Source: CAZWSX01 sp964636985
Lineage (GTDB): Bacteria > Planctomycetota > Planctomycetia > Pirellulales > Pirellulaceae
Assembly (NCBI GenBank): GCA_964636985.1
Contig: CAZWSX010000017.1
Location: 99,997-163,996, forward strand
DNA length: 64,000 nt
Reading direction: 5' to 3'
The position numbers and the translations under genes are program-made. This document shows positions 19,065-27,291 of the stretch, in pieces. The notes under the pieces are model-generated. The model saw only the letters and a program-made list of their open reading frames with translations, did no database searches and had not been told where the DNA came from. Positions within the stretch are counted from its first letter, which is position 1; every line of letters starts with the position of its first letter.

Positions 19065-20795
19065 ATGATGTTCTCCAGTCGTTCGGCGATTCTTCTCTTG
19101 GTGGCCTGCATCGCACTGAGTCAGATCGACACCTGCAACGCAGCCATCGAAGTTGAAACCGTCATGGTTCCGATGCGCGACGGCGTGAAATTGGCGACCG
19201 ATATCTACCGCGATTCCGCCACCACCAAAGCGCCCGTCGTTCTGATGCGGACGCCCTACAACAAGGCCGGCGGCAAAGCAGCCGCCGAGCGATTCGCCGC
19301 GGCAGGCTACATCGCGGTCGTGCAAGATTGCCGCGGCAAGTTCGCCTCACAAGGAGACTTCGTCCCCTACAACAACGAAGGCCAAGACGGCTTCGACGCC
19401 ATCGAATGGATCGGCAAACAAAAATGGTGCGATGGCAGGATCGGCATGTGGGGCGGCTCGTACGTCGGCGCCACCCAATGGCAAGCTGCCGTCGAGCATC
19501 CGCCCGGCCTGGTAACCATCACGCCCACTGCCACCTGGACCAGCTTCTATCGCAACCTCTTTCTCGGCGGCGCCATGCGGCATGCACTCATCGCCAAGTG
19601 GGCCTCGGGCAACTCGCCTAAGCCGGAGGGTGCCAGCGTCACGTCCGATTGGAACCGCACGCTCATGCACCTTCCTTTGAGCGAGATTGACGACTCGCTC
19701 GGCTGGCCGATTCCGTGGCTCGAGGGAATGATGACGCACCCGTCGCCCGACGGATACTGGAAGCGCCTCGACCTCACCCGCGACGCCACCGAACTCAAAC
19801 TCCCCATCCAACACGTCGTCGGCTACTACGATTTCTTCGGCCGCGAATCGGTTTTCAGCTTCGTCCAGATGCAGCGCCATGCCATCGACGAGGCAACTCG
19901 CAAACAACAGCAATTGATCCTCGGTCCCTGGGACCACGGCACGATCGGCAAGTCGAAGGTAGGCGACCTCGATTTCGGTCCCGAAGCCAACTGGGATGCC
20001 ACCGGCGCAACCCTCGAATGGTTCGATCGCTTCCTCAAGCGGGATCCCAAAGTCACGGCGAAGCCGCTCGTCCCCGTCCGTTACTTCGTGATGGGCGAGA
20101 ACAAATGGCACGAGGCCGAAGCTTGGCCACCGGCTGGCTATCAAGAATCGTCCTTCTACCTCCATTCAGGCGGCAAGGCGAACACCCGCGGCGGAGACGG
20201 CCGAGTCGATCGCAAAACGCCCGCCAGCGACGAACCAACCGACCAGTTTCGCGCCGACCCAGCCGACCCGGCGCCCGCTTGCCCCGTGAGCGAGTCCCTC
20301 CCGCTCCATGCTGCCCACTGGGCGCCTGTCGAGCAAAGCGCCATCGAAGATCGCAAAGACGTGCTCGTCTACACCAGCGAGGCGCTCACCGAGCCCCTCA
20401 CGTTCGCCGGCGACGCCCGCGCCGAGCTGTTTGTTTCCGCCGACACGCCCGACGCCGATTGGGTCGTCAAGCTGATCGACGTTCATCCCGACGGCAAGGC
20501 TTATAACCTCGCAGTCGGCATCTTGCGCGGCAGCTTTCACGAATCAGAACTGGAACCCAAACCACTGGTGCCCGGCAAAACCACCAAGATGACCGTCGAT
20601 CTCGGCCCCATCGCGGCGCAACTGGCCAAGGGCCATCGTTTGCGCGTCGACGTCTGCGGCGCCTATTTTCCATTGTTCGATCGCAACCCCAACACCGCCG
20701 AAGGCCCTTTCGGCAAAGCAACGGCGATCTCCACAGAAACGCTCCACCACACATCCGTGAAGGCTTCTCGCATTGTGTTGCCCCTAAAAAAATAG
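19065..20795 (+). CDS. CocE/NonD-family alpha/beta hydrolase (X-Pro dipeptidyl-peptidase S15-like), secreted
   Basis: 576 residues from ATG 19065. Signal peptide about 1-27 (ILLLVACIALSQIDTCNAA). The hydrolase domain has MVPMRDGVKLATDIYRD at its start, the nucleophile elbow GGSYVG, and the catalytic-type His in GPWDHGTIG; the C-terminal 200 residues are the S15 non-catalytic jelly-roll domain (LTFAGDARAELFVSADTPDADW). Family members hydrolyse esters or X-Pro amides; which applies here is open. The frame extends upstream to 18645 through the iron permease gene, but there it is only a shadow. Confidence 0.9.
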   Translation: MMFSSRSAILLLVACIALSQIDTCNAAIEVETVMVPMRDGVKLATDIYRDSATTKAPVVLMRTPYNKAGGKAAAERFAAAGYIAVVQDCRGKFASQGDFVPYNNEGQDGFDAIEWIGKQKWCDGRIGMWGGSYVGATQWQAAVEHPPGLVTITPTATWTSFYRNLFLGGAMRHALIAKWASGNSPKPEGASVTSDWNRTLMHLPLSEIDDSLGWPIPWLEGMMTHPSPDGYWKRLDLTRDATELKLPIQHVVGYYDFFGRESVFSFVQMQRHAIDEATRKQQQLILGPWDHGTIGKSKVGDLDFGPEANWDATGATLEWFDRFLKRDPKVTAKPLVPVRYFVMGENKWHEAEAWPPAGYQESSFYLHSGGKANTRGGDGRVDRKTPASDEPTDQFRADPADPAPACPVSESLPLHAAHWAPVEQSAIEDRKDVLVYTSEALTEPLTFAGDARAELFVSADTPDADWVVKLIDVHPDGKAYNLAVGILRGSFHESELEPKPLVPGKTTKMTVDLGPIAAQLAKGHRLRVDVCGAYFPLFDRNPNTAEGPFGKATAISTETLHHTSVKASRIVLPLKK

Positions 20796-20849
20796 ACAGC
20801 GCCCCGCTGCGAACGATTTGTCTGGTCGTCTCGTTGGCTTCTAGGACGC

Positions 20850-21134
20850 TTAAAACCGTGAGCCGAGCAACCGCGCTAGCAACGCGATTGCGAAGACAAT
20901 CGTGAGAAAGACTACGTAACCCAGCATGAAGTATCCCCACACGGCGAGGACTTGCCGGTAAATGTGGGGCGACAAAAACCATGACTTCGCTAGCCGCTGC
21001 TCCAATTGCGCAACCCGCGCTTCGAGCGCCGCGATCCGCGCGTCGGGACTCTCGTTAGCCGCACCAACCGATGCTTGCGAATTTGAAATCGCGGCGATCT
21101 GCGGCGACTCGTAGGGATTCACGGCCTCGGACAT
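20850..21134 (-). CDS. Small planctomycete membrane protein with NPYESP motif
   Basis: 94 residues: an N-terminal NPYESP motif at residues 6-11, which recurs at the start of many small planctomycete membrane proteins, a short coiled-coil (ARIAALEARVAQLEQRLA), and one or two membrane spans (VWGYFMLGYVVFLTIVFAIA). No enzymatic residues. Convergent with the CocE-like gene. Role unknown. Confidence 0.7.
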   Translation of the reverse strand: MSEAVNPYESPQIAAISNSQASVGAANESPDARIAALEARVAQLEQRLAKSWFLSPHIYRQVLAVWGYFMLGYVVFLTIVFAIALLARLLGSRF

Positions 21135-21265
21135 TTCCAGCCTCGCAACTCGTCGGAAAGCGTGTCAATTCGTCACGTTATCTTAAGCGAACCCGGTTCG
21201 CTGCCGAGTCACGCTTGCAGCGCGCCCGAATCCCCGGCCCCCACTGTTCCGCTATCATCGTGGAA

Positions 21266-21341
21266 GGCTCCAGGCTTCAGGTCCCAGGCTTCAGGAAAAC
21301 ACTGGCGTCCACATCCTGGAGCCTATAGCCTGGAGCCTCAA
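21266..21341. repeat. CAGGCTTCAGG-type repeat cluster
   Basis: Contains GGCTCCAGGCTTCAGG, CCAGGCTTCAGG, and in the other orientation CCTGGAGCCTATAGCCTGGAGCC. The same GGCTTCA unit forms a pure tandem array at 62221-62255. It sits in the leader of the MFS gene, just upstream of the AAGGA before GTG 21351. Confidence 0.65.
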
Positions 21342-21350
21342 GGAACCTTT

Positions 21351-22691
21351 GTGAACGACGTAGAACGCGAATCCAACGCATCTTTCTTCAGCACCTTCGG
21401 CCGCGCACTAGGCAACTACAACTACCGCCTCTTCTTCGCCGGGCAAGGCACCTCGCTCATCGGCACGTGGATGTCGCGCTTGGCCACCAGCTGGCTCGTC
21501 TACCGTTGGAGCGGCGACAATGCCCCGTGGATGCTCGGCGTCGTCAGCTTCATCGGCCTCGCGCCGGTTTTCGTACTGAGCCCGATCGCGGGCGTCTTTG
21601 TCGATCGCTGGGATCGCTATCGCGTGCTGCTGGTGACGCAGATTCTGTCGCTGGTCCAATCGGCGGCGCTGGCGATTGTCGCCTTCGCGAACGAGCCCTC
21701 ATGGGGGATCTGGTGGGTGGCCGGCCTCAGTTGCTTCCAGGGGCTGATCAATTCGTTCGATATGCCCGCGCGGCAATCGCTGCTGGTCTCGATGGTCGCT
21801 AAGCGTGAGGATTTGCCGAACGCCATTGCGCTCAACTCGTCGCTGGTGAATGGCTCGCGATTGATCGGCCCCACGATCGCCGGTTTCGTCATCGCCGCCA
21901 CCAACGAGGCCTGGTGCTTTACGATCGACGCCATCAGCTATGCCGCCGTGATCGTCGCCCTCCTGGCGATGCGCCTTCCCAAGTCGCAGTCCAAGCCGGT
22001 CGCGGCGTCGATTGGAAAGCATTTCGTCGAAGGCGTTACATACGCCTGGGGTTTTCCGCCCATCCGGGCACTGCTGTTGCTGCTAAGCCTGGTCAGCTTC
22101 GCCACGATGGCGCAAGCGGTGCTGATGCCGATCTTCGCCGCCGAGTTGCTCAAGGGCGGTCCCAACACGTTAGGTCTGCTGTCGGCCGCCTTAGGACTCG
22201 GGGCCCTCGGCGGAGCGCTCTATCTGGCCTCGCGATCTACGGTGTTGGGGCTCGGACGCGTGATCATCGCTGCCACCATCGTGCTGGCGATCTCCTTGGC
22301 GGGCTTCGCCTGGTCGCACAACGTGTGGCTATCCGGACTCTGTTTGGTCGGCGTTGGAGCGGGCATGATGGTCGAGATGGCCGCTTGCAACACGATGATT
22401 CAAACCATGGTCGACGACGACAAGCGCGGCCGCGTGATGGGCTTCTACAGCATGGCCTTCCAAGGAACCGCCCCCTTCGGCAGCCTGCTGGCCGGTTGGC
22501 TATCACGACAAATGGGCGTCCGCGAAGTAGTGCTGGGCTCGGCAGTCGTTGTCCTCTTCGGAGCCATCGCCTTCGCGACGCAACTTAGTCGTTTGCGCCG
22601 TCACGTGCGGCCAGTCTACGAACGTCTGGGCATCTTGCCGGCCGCCGCCGAAGGCCTGAACACCGCCGCCGAGACGCCCGCAGGACAGTGA
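21351..22691 (+). CDS. MFS exporter, EntS/MefA-like (MFS_3)
   Basis: 446 residues from GTG 21351, which has AAGGA eight bases upstream; the longer frame back to 21162 is repeat sequence. Twelve hydrophobic segments. The start NYNYRLFFAGQGTSLIGTWM and the motif LSPIAGVFVDRWDRYRVLL between helices 2 and 3 are typical of the MFS_3 / enterobactin-exporter-like branch, as is RGRVMGFYSMAFQGTAPFGS in the second half. Members export siderophores or macrolides. No biosynthetic or regulatory gene nearby indicates the substrate. Confidence 0.9.
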   Translation: MNDVERESNASFFSTFGRALGNYNYRLFFAGQGTSLIGTWMSRLATSWLVYRWSGDNAPWMLGVVSFIGLAPVFVLSPIAGVFVDRWDRYRVLLVTQILSLVQSAALAIVAFANEPSWGIWWVAGLSCFQGLINSFDMPARQSLLVSMVAKREDLPNAIALNSSLVNGSRLIGPTIAGFVIAATNEAWCFTIDAISYAAVIVALLAMRLPKSQSKPVAASIGKHFVEGVTYAWGFPPIRALLLLLSLVSFATMAQAVLMPIFAAELLKGGPNTLGLLSAALGLGALGGALYLASRSTVLGLGRVIIAATIVLAISLAGFAWSHNVWLSGLCLVGVGAGMMVEMAACNTMIQTMVDDDKRGRVMGFYSMAFQGTAPFGSLLAGWLSRQMGVREVVLGSAVVVLFGAIAFATQLSRLRRHVRPVYERLGILPAAAEGLNTAAETPAGQ

Positions 22692-22791
22692 CCACGGACA
22701 TTGTTTGCCAATTTGCAACAAGAGGTTATAACTTCGATGTTTGACCACGGTGGTGCGAGTTGCCATTTCTCCGTTTGCTGTGGAACAAGAT

Positions 22792-23613
22792 ATGACACAT
22801 GTCCTTCTAGACGCAGATGCGCTTCTGCAGCACCCCGAAATACTTGCAATACGGCGGCCAGATCACAGATACGTTATCACTTCCGAAGTGATGAATGAAC
22901 TCCTTCGCCGCACTACCCTTGCGCCGAACGGATTCGCGATTCTCAAATTAATCGAAGAAGGAATTAGCAAAGGCTACCTTCATCTGCTGCCGCAGGGACC
23001 GGATAGAACGCTCGAATCCGACACGTCGTCGCTTTACGACATTATCAATGTTGCCAGCACTTTTGTTGCTCGCAACGACAGTGCGATGATCGTGTCCGAC
23101 AATCGACAGGTTGCGGAATTGGCAAGCGCTCGCAACGTCAATACCGTCACCGCCTTGCAGTTTATCACCGGCAGCAACGGGGCGCAACGCGACCCCGATT
23201 ACTACGATGCAGCGATAAAGGCGATATACAACCAGGGCATGCGCATCGCCGCCCAAATGATCCTCGGGCTAATCGCGGCGGCCATGTTGATCCCGATCTA
23301 CCTGGCAGTGGCGGCGACAAACAGCACGCCGCTAATGATTGTCATGACTGTTTTGACGGCCATCCTTCTCTACGGGGTGCGCGGTTGGCAGAAGTGCGCT
23401 TACGGCATCATTGAGATCGCCTTTGGTTGCTTTGCGATCTTCGTAGTCCTCATCGGTCGCGAAAAGGAGATAAACGCGTTGACTACAAGCCAATGGATTC
23501 AGATCGCAGGCTCTATCTACGTCATGATTCGTGGCCTAGACAACTTCGGAAAAGGCATTCGAAATACCAAGTGGAAGACTACTTGGGAAAGCGTATTCGG
23601 TCCCATCGGTTAA
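22792..23613 (+). CDS. PIN-like domain fused to a four-helix membrane domain
   Basis: 273 residues from ATG 22792 (a TTG 17 codons upstream is the alternative). Residues 1-130 look like a PIN ribonuclease: VLLDADALL at the start, ITSEVMNELLRR, and SDNRQVAELASARNV, giving the usual spaced acidic residues D6/D8, E36 and D102. Residues about 155-260 hold four hydrophobic segments. PIN domains cleave RNA; with membrane segments the arrangement recalls YacL inverted, but the TRAM domain is missing. The gene has no antitoxin-like neighbour. PIN assignment is by motif spacing only. Confidence 0.6.
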   Translation: MTHVLLDADALLQHPEILAIRRPDHRYVITSEVMNELLRRTTLAPNGFAILKLIEEGISKGYLHLLPQGPDRTLESDTSSLYDIINVASTFVARNDSAMIVSDNRQVAELASARNVNTVTALQFITGSNGAQRDPDYYDAAIKAIYNQGMRIAAQMILGLIAAAMLIPIYLAVAATNSTPLMIVMTVLTAILLYGVRGWQKCAYGIIEIAFGCFAIFVVLIGREKEINALTTSQWIQIAGSIYVMIRGLDNFGKGIRNTKWKTTWESVFGPIG

Positions 23614-23653
23614 CCGAATCCTCTGTGCCGCCGCCATTGATGCCGACTACGCC

Positions 23654-23803
23654 TTACAACTCGATCCTGCAATGTGGCAGCGACTTGAACAGCATCGCCT
23701 CGCCGGCCTTGGTGACGTTGGTTCCTGTGAGGCTGATCAGCAACAACGTCACCAGGGCCCGATCGAGCGGCAGCACCTCCCCTTTTGTCTGCCCGGTGGT
23801 CAT
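23654..23803 (-). pseudogene. LRR-family gene collapsed to its two ends (remnant C)
   Basis: A 49-codon frame. Residues 13-24 (LDRALVTLLLIS) match the N-terminal helix of the LRR genes (LDRVLVGLLLVE), and residues 25-49 (LTGTNVTKAGEAMLFKSLPH, CRIEL) match the last LRR plus the C-terminus of the LRR gene just upstream (TSVTSQGVDDLRRALPN, CQIH). The whole repeat region between has been lost in frame. It lies 42 bases after that LRR gene, same strand. May still be translated as a one-helix peptide. Confidence 0.7.
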
Positions 23804-23845
23804 ATCGGCACTCGATCGTTAACGAGAACCTGTTTTGCCTGCTTG

Positions 23846-25183
23846 CTACCGCGGCGTCTGGCTCGTCTCGGTTGCGGCGTGAATCTGGCAGTTCGGCAGC
23901 GCTCGCCGCAAATCGTCGACCCCCTGCGACGTCACCGAGGTTGCGTGCAGAAAGACTCTTTGCAGCGATCCCAGCTTGTGCAAGTGGACCAATCCCACGT
24001 CGGTCACGGCCGACTTCGAAAGCCACAACACCCGCAGATTATGCGCCGGCAAAAGCTGCTCGAGGTGATCGTCCCCCACGTTCGTATGATCGAGCCCCAA
24101 CTCGTTCAAGTTGGGAATCTTCGCCAGGCGAGCCATATCGGCGACCGAGAGCTTCGTCCCTTTCAGTCGCACGTGCTCCAGTGACGGGAGCATCGCCAGC
24201 GCATCGAGCCCTTCGCCCGACACCTGCATCGCTTCTTCCATTCGCAAAACTTTGAGCGACGTCAGCGGCGCCAGCTTTTTCAGCCCGGCACCGGTAACGC
24301 GCGTTCCATCCAGCCAGAGTGTTTCGAGCGATGTTTGCTGGGCGACGGCGTCGAGCGCATCGTCGCCGATCTGCGTGCGATCGAGCCCCAGCGTTTTAAG
24401 CCGCGGCAGAACCGGCAATTGGCGAACCACCGAATCGGGCACCGCCGCGCCCGCCAGCGAGAGATATTCCAGCGATTTCATGTCGGCCAGCCGCTCCAAA
24501 TGCGCGGCGGCCCGCGGCTTGGTAATTACCAGCGTTTTGACACCCGGAATCTTGGCGATCACGTCGAGCGCTTCGTAATTGAGCTTGGCCGATGCCAGGC
24601 TGACGTCGGTTAGCGAATCGAATTGCAGTAGCATCGCGAGGTCTTTGTTTTTGCCGGTCCAACTATCGCCGATACGAATCCCTGTCGGCGGCTTGTTCCC
24701 TTCGGCCATGAACTCCATGCCCAGCGAACGCAGCAGCGCGATCGAGCGGCACCGCACGATCTCGCGGACCTTGGCCACCACTTCGCGCGCGGCGGGTGAC
24801 TGGTTTTGCTTGGCCGCCGCTTCCACCGCGGCAAGCGCCCCATCCGAAAGTTGCTTATTATCGATCGCCGCATGACGTTCCAAAATGGCCCGCGCACGCG
24901 AGCGGATTTCCGAATCGTCCGACATCGCCGCTTTCGCAAGCGGAACAAAGGCCGGCATTCCAATCTGACTCAACTCCCGCGAAGCCGCGGCCCGCTCCGC
25001 ATACGAATCGCTTCCCAATCGCTCGACGGCGCTGCTGATCGCATCCCCCTCGCTCGCTTGCGGTTCGGTCGATTGAACCACTGCCGACGTGGAAAACGAG
25101 GCGATGACGGCGACCATCCAACCCGCAACGCGCAAGGCGAAACGACGAGGAGAAACTATCGGCGGCAAGGGATACGAACTCAT
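23846..25183 (-). CDS. Exported leucine-rich-repeat protein with N-terminal HEAT-like segment
   Basis: 445 residues from ATG 25183, twelve bases after the stop of the gene above; the open frame back to 25459 only overlaps that gene. Hydrophobic export segment at about 15-35. Residues about 45-100 look like one or two HEAT helices (LGSDSYAERAAASRELSQIG). LRRs run from about 175 to 440, including the GTRVTGAGLKKLAPLTSLK type. It shares its C-terminal ending (LRRALPNCQIH) with remnant C downstream. Likely co-transcribed with the membrane protein gene at 25195-25998. Confidence 0.85.
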   Translation of the reverse strand: MSSYPLPPIVSPRRFALRVAGWMVAVIASFSTSAVVQSTEPQASEGDAISSAVERLGSDSYAERAAASRELSQIGMPAFVPLAKAAMSDDSEIRSRARAILERHAAIDNKQLSDGALAAVEAAAKQNQSPAAREVVAKVREIVRCRSIALLRSLGMEFMAEGNKPPTGIRIGDSWTGKNKDLAMLLQFDSLTDVSLASAKLNYEALDVIAKIPGVKTLVITKPRAAAHLERLADMKSLEYLSLAGAAVPDSVVRQLPVLPRLKTLGLDRTQIGDDALDAVAQQTSLETLWLDGTRVTGAGLKKLAPLTSLKVLRMEEAMQVSGEGLDALAMLPSLEHVRLKGTKLSVADMARLAKIPNLNELGLDHTNVGDDHLEQLLPAHNLRVLWLSKSAVTDVGLVHLHKLGSLQRVFLHATSVTSQGVDDLRRALPNCQIHAATETSQTPR

Positions 25184-25194
25184 GAGGCGGGAGA

Positions 25195-25998
25195 CTAGCG
25201 GTAGGGGTTGGGAGGCATCGGCACGTGCGCGTGCGGGCCTTGAGATTGCGCCACAATCACTCGCTGGGGGTCGTTCGCCGAGTAGGTCGCAAGCCAAACG
25301 CCGCAGTCGTCGAGCGAGATGTACAAAGGAATTCGGCGTTCCAGCAACAGACCTCGCGCCATCCCTCCGATCCACGCGGTGATCGTCGTGATGAGCAGTA
25401 GCACGGAACCGATGCCGAAGGCATACGCCCACGCTTCGGCATCGCCGAGAATGCCCCACACCAGCCCCAAAGCTGCCAGAACCGTTTGCCCCAGCGTGAT
25501 GAGCGCCGCTTGGTAGAGGCCGTTCGATTGCGCGGCAATCAAGCGGGTGCTGAACAGCAAGGCGACCACGCTAAAGAAGGGTTGCAAAAAAGCGATCCCG
25601 CTGCCGATGTCGCGGCCATCCCAGTTGGCGGCGACCGCCATCGCAATCGCCCCGCCGAACCACGCCATCATCGCCACGTGCGCGATCGGCACGGTCAGGG
25701 CGCAAACCCAGTGCTGCGTCACGTTCGATTCCAGCTCGCTCATCCGCGCCATCAACTCGTGGGCCGCCGAGCTTTGCGTGGGAGCAGGCAACGGCTCGCT
25801 CGGCGGAGCGTAAGGAGAACTGGGAACCTCCTCGGGATAAACATATTGCTGAGGCGCACCATACGGCCGCGGCGCACCGTGTTGATACGGCGCGTTCTGC
25901 TGATGCGGCACGCTGTGCTGTTGCGGCGTTCCATAAGCAGGCGCCCCATAAGAAGGCGTCGGCGGAAAGGGCCGCGGCGAATTTGGATCGTACGACAT
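25195..25998 (-). CDS. Membrane protein with Pro/Tyr/Gln-rich N-terminal tail, unknown function
   Basis: 267 residues. The first 75 residues are low-complexity (PSYGAPAYGTPQQH, repeated YGAP and QHGAP units), followed by a short helix and four hydrophobic segments (about 95-115, 125-150, 160-180, 190-210), then a soluble C-terminal tail ending PMPPNPYR. Such Pro-rich cytoplasmic tails are common in planctomycete membrane proteins and may mediate assembly. Not recognised as any family. The LRR gene starts 12 bases after its stop, so the two probably form an operon. Confidence 0.7.
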   Translation of the reverse strand: MSYDPNSPRPFPPTPSYGAPAYGTPQQHSVPHQQNAPYQHGAPRPYGAPQQYVYPEEVPSSPYAPPSEPLPAPTQSSAAHELMARMSELESNVTQHWVCALTVPIAHVAMMAWFGGAIAMAVAANWDGRDIGSGIAFLQPFFSVVALLFSTRLIAAQSNGLYQAALITLGQTVLAALGLVWGILGDAEAWAYAFGIGSVLLLITTITAWIGGMARGLLLERRIPLYISLDDCGVWLATYSANDPQRVIVAQSQGPHAHVPMPPNPYR

Positions 25999-26177
25999 AG
26001 CGACTTCGCTTACAGCACGAGCGATGTCTGGGCTGCGCGGTCCGGGCGAACCGCCTTCTTCTGAGCCTTTCCATCATGGCTCAAAACAAATGGCCGCGAA
26101 AGCCCTTCCTCCCACCAATCCGTAAGGAGAGATTCACGGCAGAGACCCTGAGAGACCGGAGAAGATAGCAGGGTGGG

Positions 26178-26196
26178 ACGGACAATCCTGTTCGTT
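26178..26196 (+). repeat. GTRGC-hairpin repeat, type 1, degenerate copy 5
   Basis: GACGGACAATCCTGTTCGTT keeps the centre of the type-1 repeat but the arms no longer pair fully. It lies in the 377-base gap 25999-26375, which holds no gene. Confidence 0.6.
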
Positions 26197-26228
26197 ACAG
26201 AATCGCCCGCCCGATTGATAAAAAAAAG

Positions 26229-26360
26229 GGAGAAGGGGAGTCGCAGGAGAGGGGGAGCGGGGACCCGGGATTGCTGATTGATTGATGACTGCTGATTTTT
26301 GATTTTGCGAAGTGAACCATCACTCCCGATCCCCCACTCACCCCTTCTCCCCTTCCTGCC
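26229..26360. repeat. Imperfect long inverted repeat
   Basis: The left arm (GGGAGAAGGGGAG, then GAGAGGGGGAGCGGGG, about 26228-26263) is the reverse complement, with mismatches, of the right arm (GATCCCCCACTC, then ACCCCTTCTCCCC, about 26326-26356). The loop contains a 29-base segment shared with 58409-58436. The structure looks like a small non-autonomous element or a long hairpin; no target duplication was identified. Confidence 0.5.
26278..26306 (+). repeat. Dispersed repeat, copy 1 (second copy at 58409)
   Basis: TTGATTGATGACTGCTGATT followed by TTTGATTT is identical in both copies, and GAAGTGAA follows each. AT-rich, non-coding. Confidence 0.75.
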
Positions 26361-26375
26361 CTTCGCGGTGAATTC

Positions 26376-27212
26376 CTACCTCTTCTCCCGAGGTCGAAAA
26401 AGAATCGCCCCCACGTAGTCCGAACCTGTCTTGTGCGTTTGCTTCGTGAGCGTCAGCAGATGCTGGCTGGTGACCGTCCAACGGTACGCGCCCGGTTCAA
26501 CATTGCCCTCTCCCTTCACGAAGACCAAATCCTTGCCGTCGATTTCGTATACCCCCGCTCCGTTCAAGTGGCTCGGGAGCAGCTCGTAACGCCCTTCGCC
26601 CACTTTGGTCAACGTGATGGCTCGTTCGAAACCTGCCGGCAAGAACATCCGCCACTCGCCCGAGAGATTCCACGACAAGGGATGATGAGGGCGGCTCGCA
26701 GCTCGCTTGGCGGCCAGCACGCGCGACGGCGCCTTATCGGCCACGATATCGCTGGCAATCGCTTGGATCATCCGCTTGAACTCCGCGAGCGAATACGACT
26801 TCGTCTCCGCCACCTCGCCTTGCGGTGGATAGACTACGCGATCCTTCTCCACAGTCAGCACCAGCTCCGGGCGAGTCAGAAACCCGTTGGCATCGTGGCT
26901 GTTGGAGCCATAGAAAACAATCAGGTCCTTCGCCGGCTCCCCTTTGGCAGGCGTATGGTCGCCACCAACGAGGACGCAGTTCTTTGGTGGCTCGCCAGCG
27001 AAGATTTGCGGGTGATAGTGGCCTGCGAACACCTCCACCACATCGGCCGGAACCGTTCGCCCGTCAATGACTTTCGGCGAGTGATCGATCCGCGCGTGAA
27101 CGATCAGCGGGCATTTCGGAACTAAGTCCGACATCTCGGGCCACGCCTCGGCGTAAACGAAGCTCGTCGGCAGGAGACAGGCAAGTACAAAAAGCGATAA
27201 GCGATAGAACAT
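26376..27212 (-). CDS. Secreted protein of unknown function
   Basis: 278 residues from ATG 27212, which has GGAGA eight bases upstream; the frame open to 27416 overlaps the next gene. Signal peptide about 1-20 (YRLSLFVLACLLPTSFVYAE). Residues about 20-130 resemble the 'protein that carries a secreted VVEVFAGHY' type seen in planctomycetes, without a recognised family name; residues 185-275 form a small beta-rich domain (LSGEWRMFLPAGFERAITLT, GVYEIDGKDLVFV) recalling lipocalin-like planctomycete domains. No catalytic residues identified. Same strand as the paralogue group upstream. Confidence 0.65.
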   Translation of the reverse strand: MFYRLSLFVLACLLPTSFVYAEAWPEMSDLVPKCPLIVHARIDHSPKVIDGRTVPADVVEVFAGHYHPQIFAGEPPKNCVLVGGDHTPAKGEPAKDLIVFYGSNSHDANGFLTRPELVLTVEKDRVVYPPQGEVAETKSYSLAEFKRMIQAIASDIVADKAPSRVLAAKRAASRPHHPLSWNLSGEWRMFLPAGFERAITLTKVGEGRYELLPSHLNGAGVYEIDGKDLVFVKGEGNVEPGAYRWTVTSQHLLTLTKQTHKTGSDYVGAILFRPREKR

Positions 27213-27291
27213 GCGGCGATCTCCGGCAAAGCGAATTCGAGACAACGCGTACCTCGCAGCTTCGACGCGGCGGGCCGCGATTGAGTTCCCT

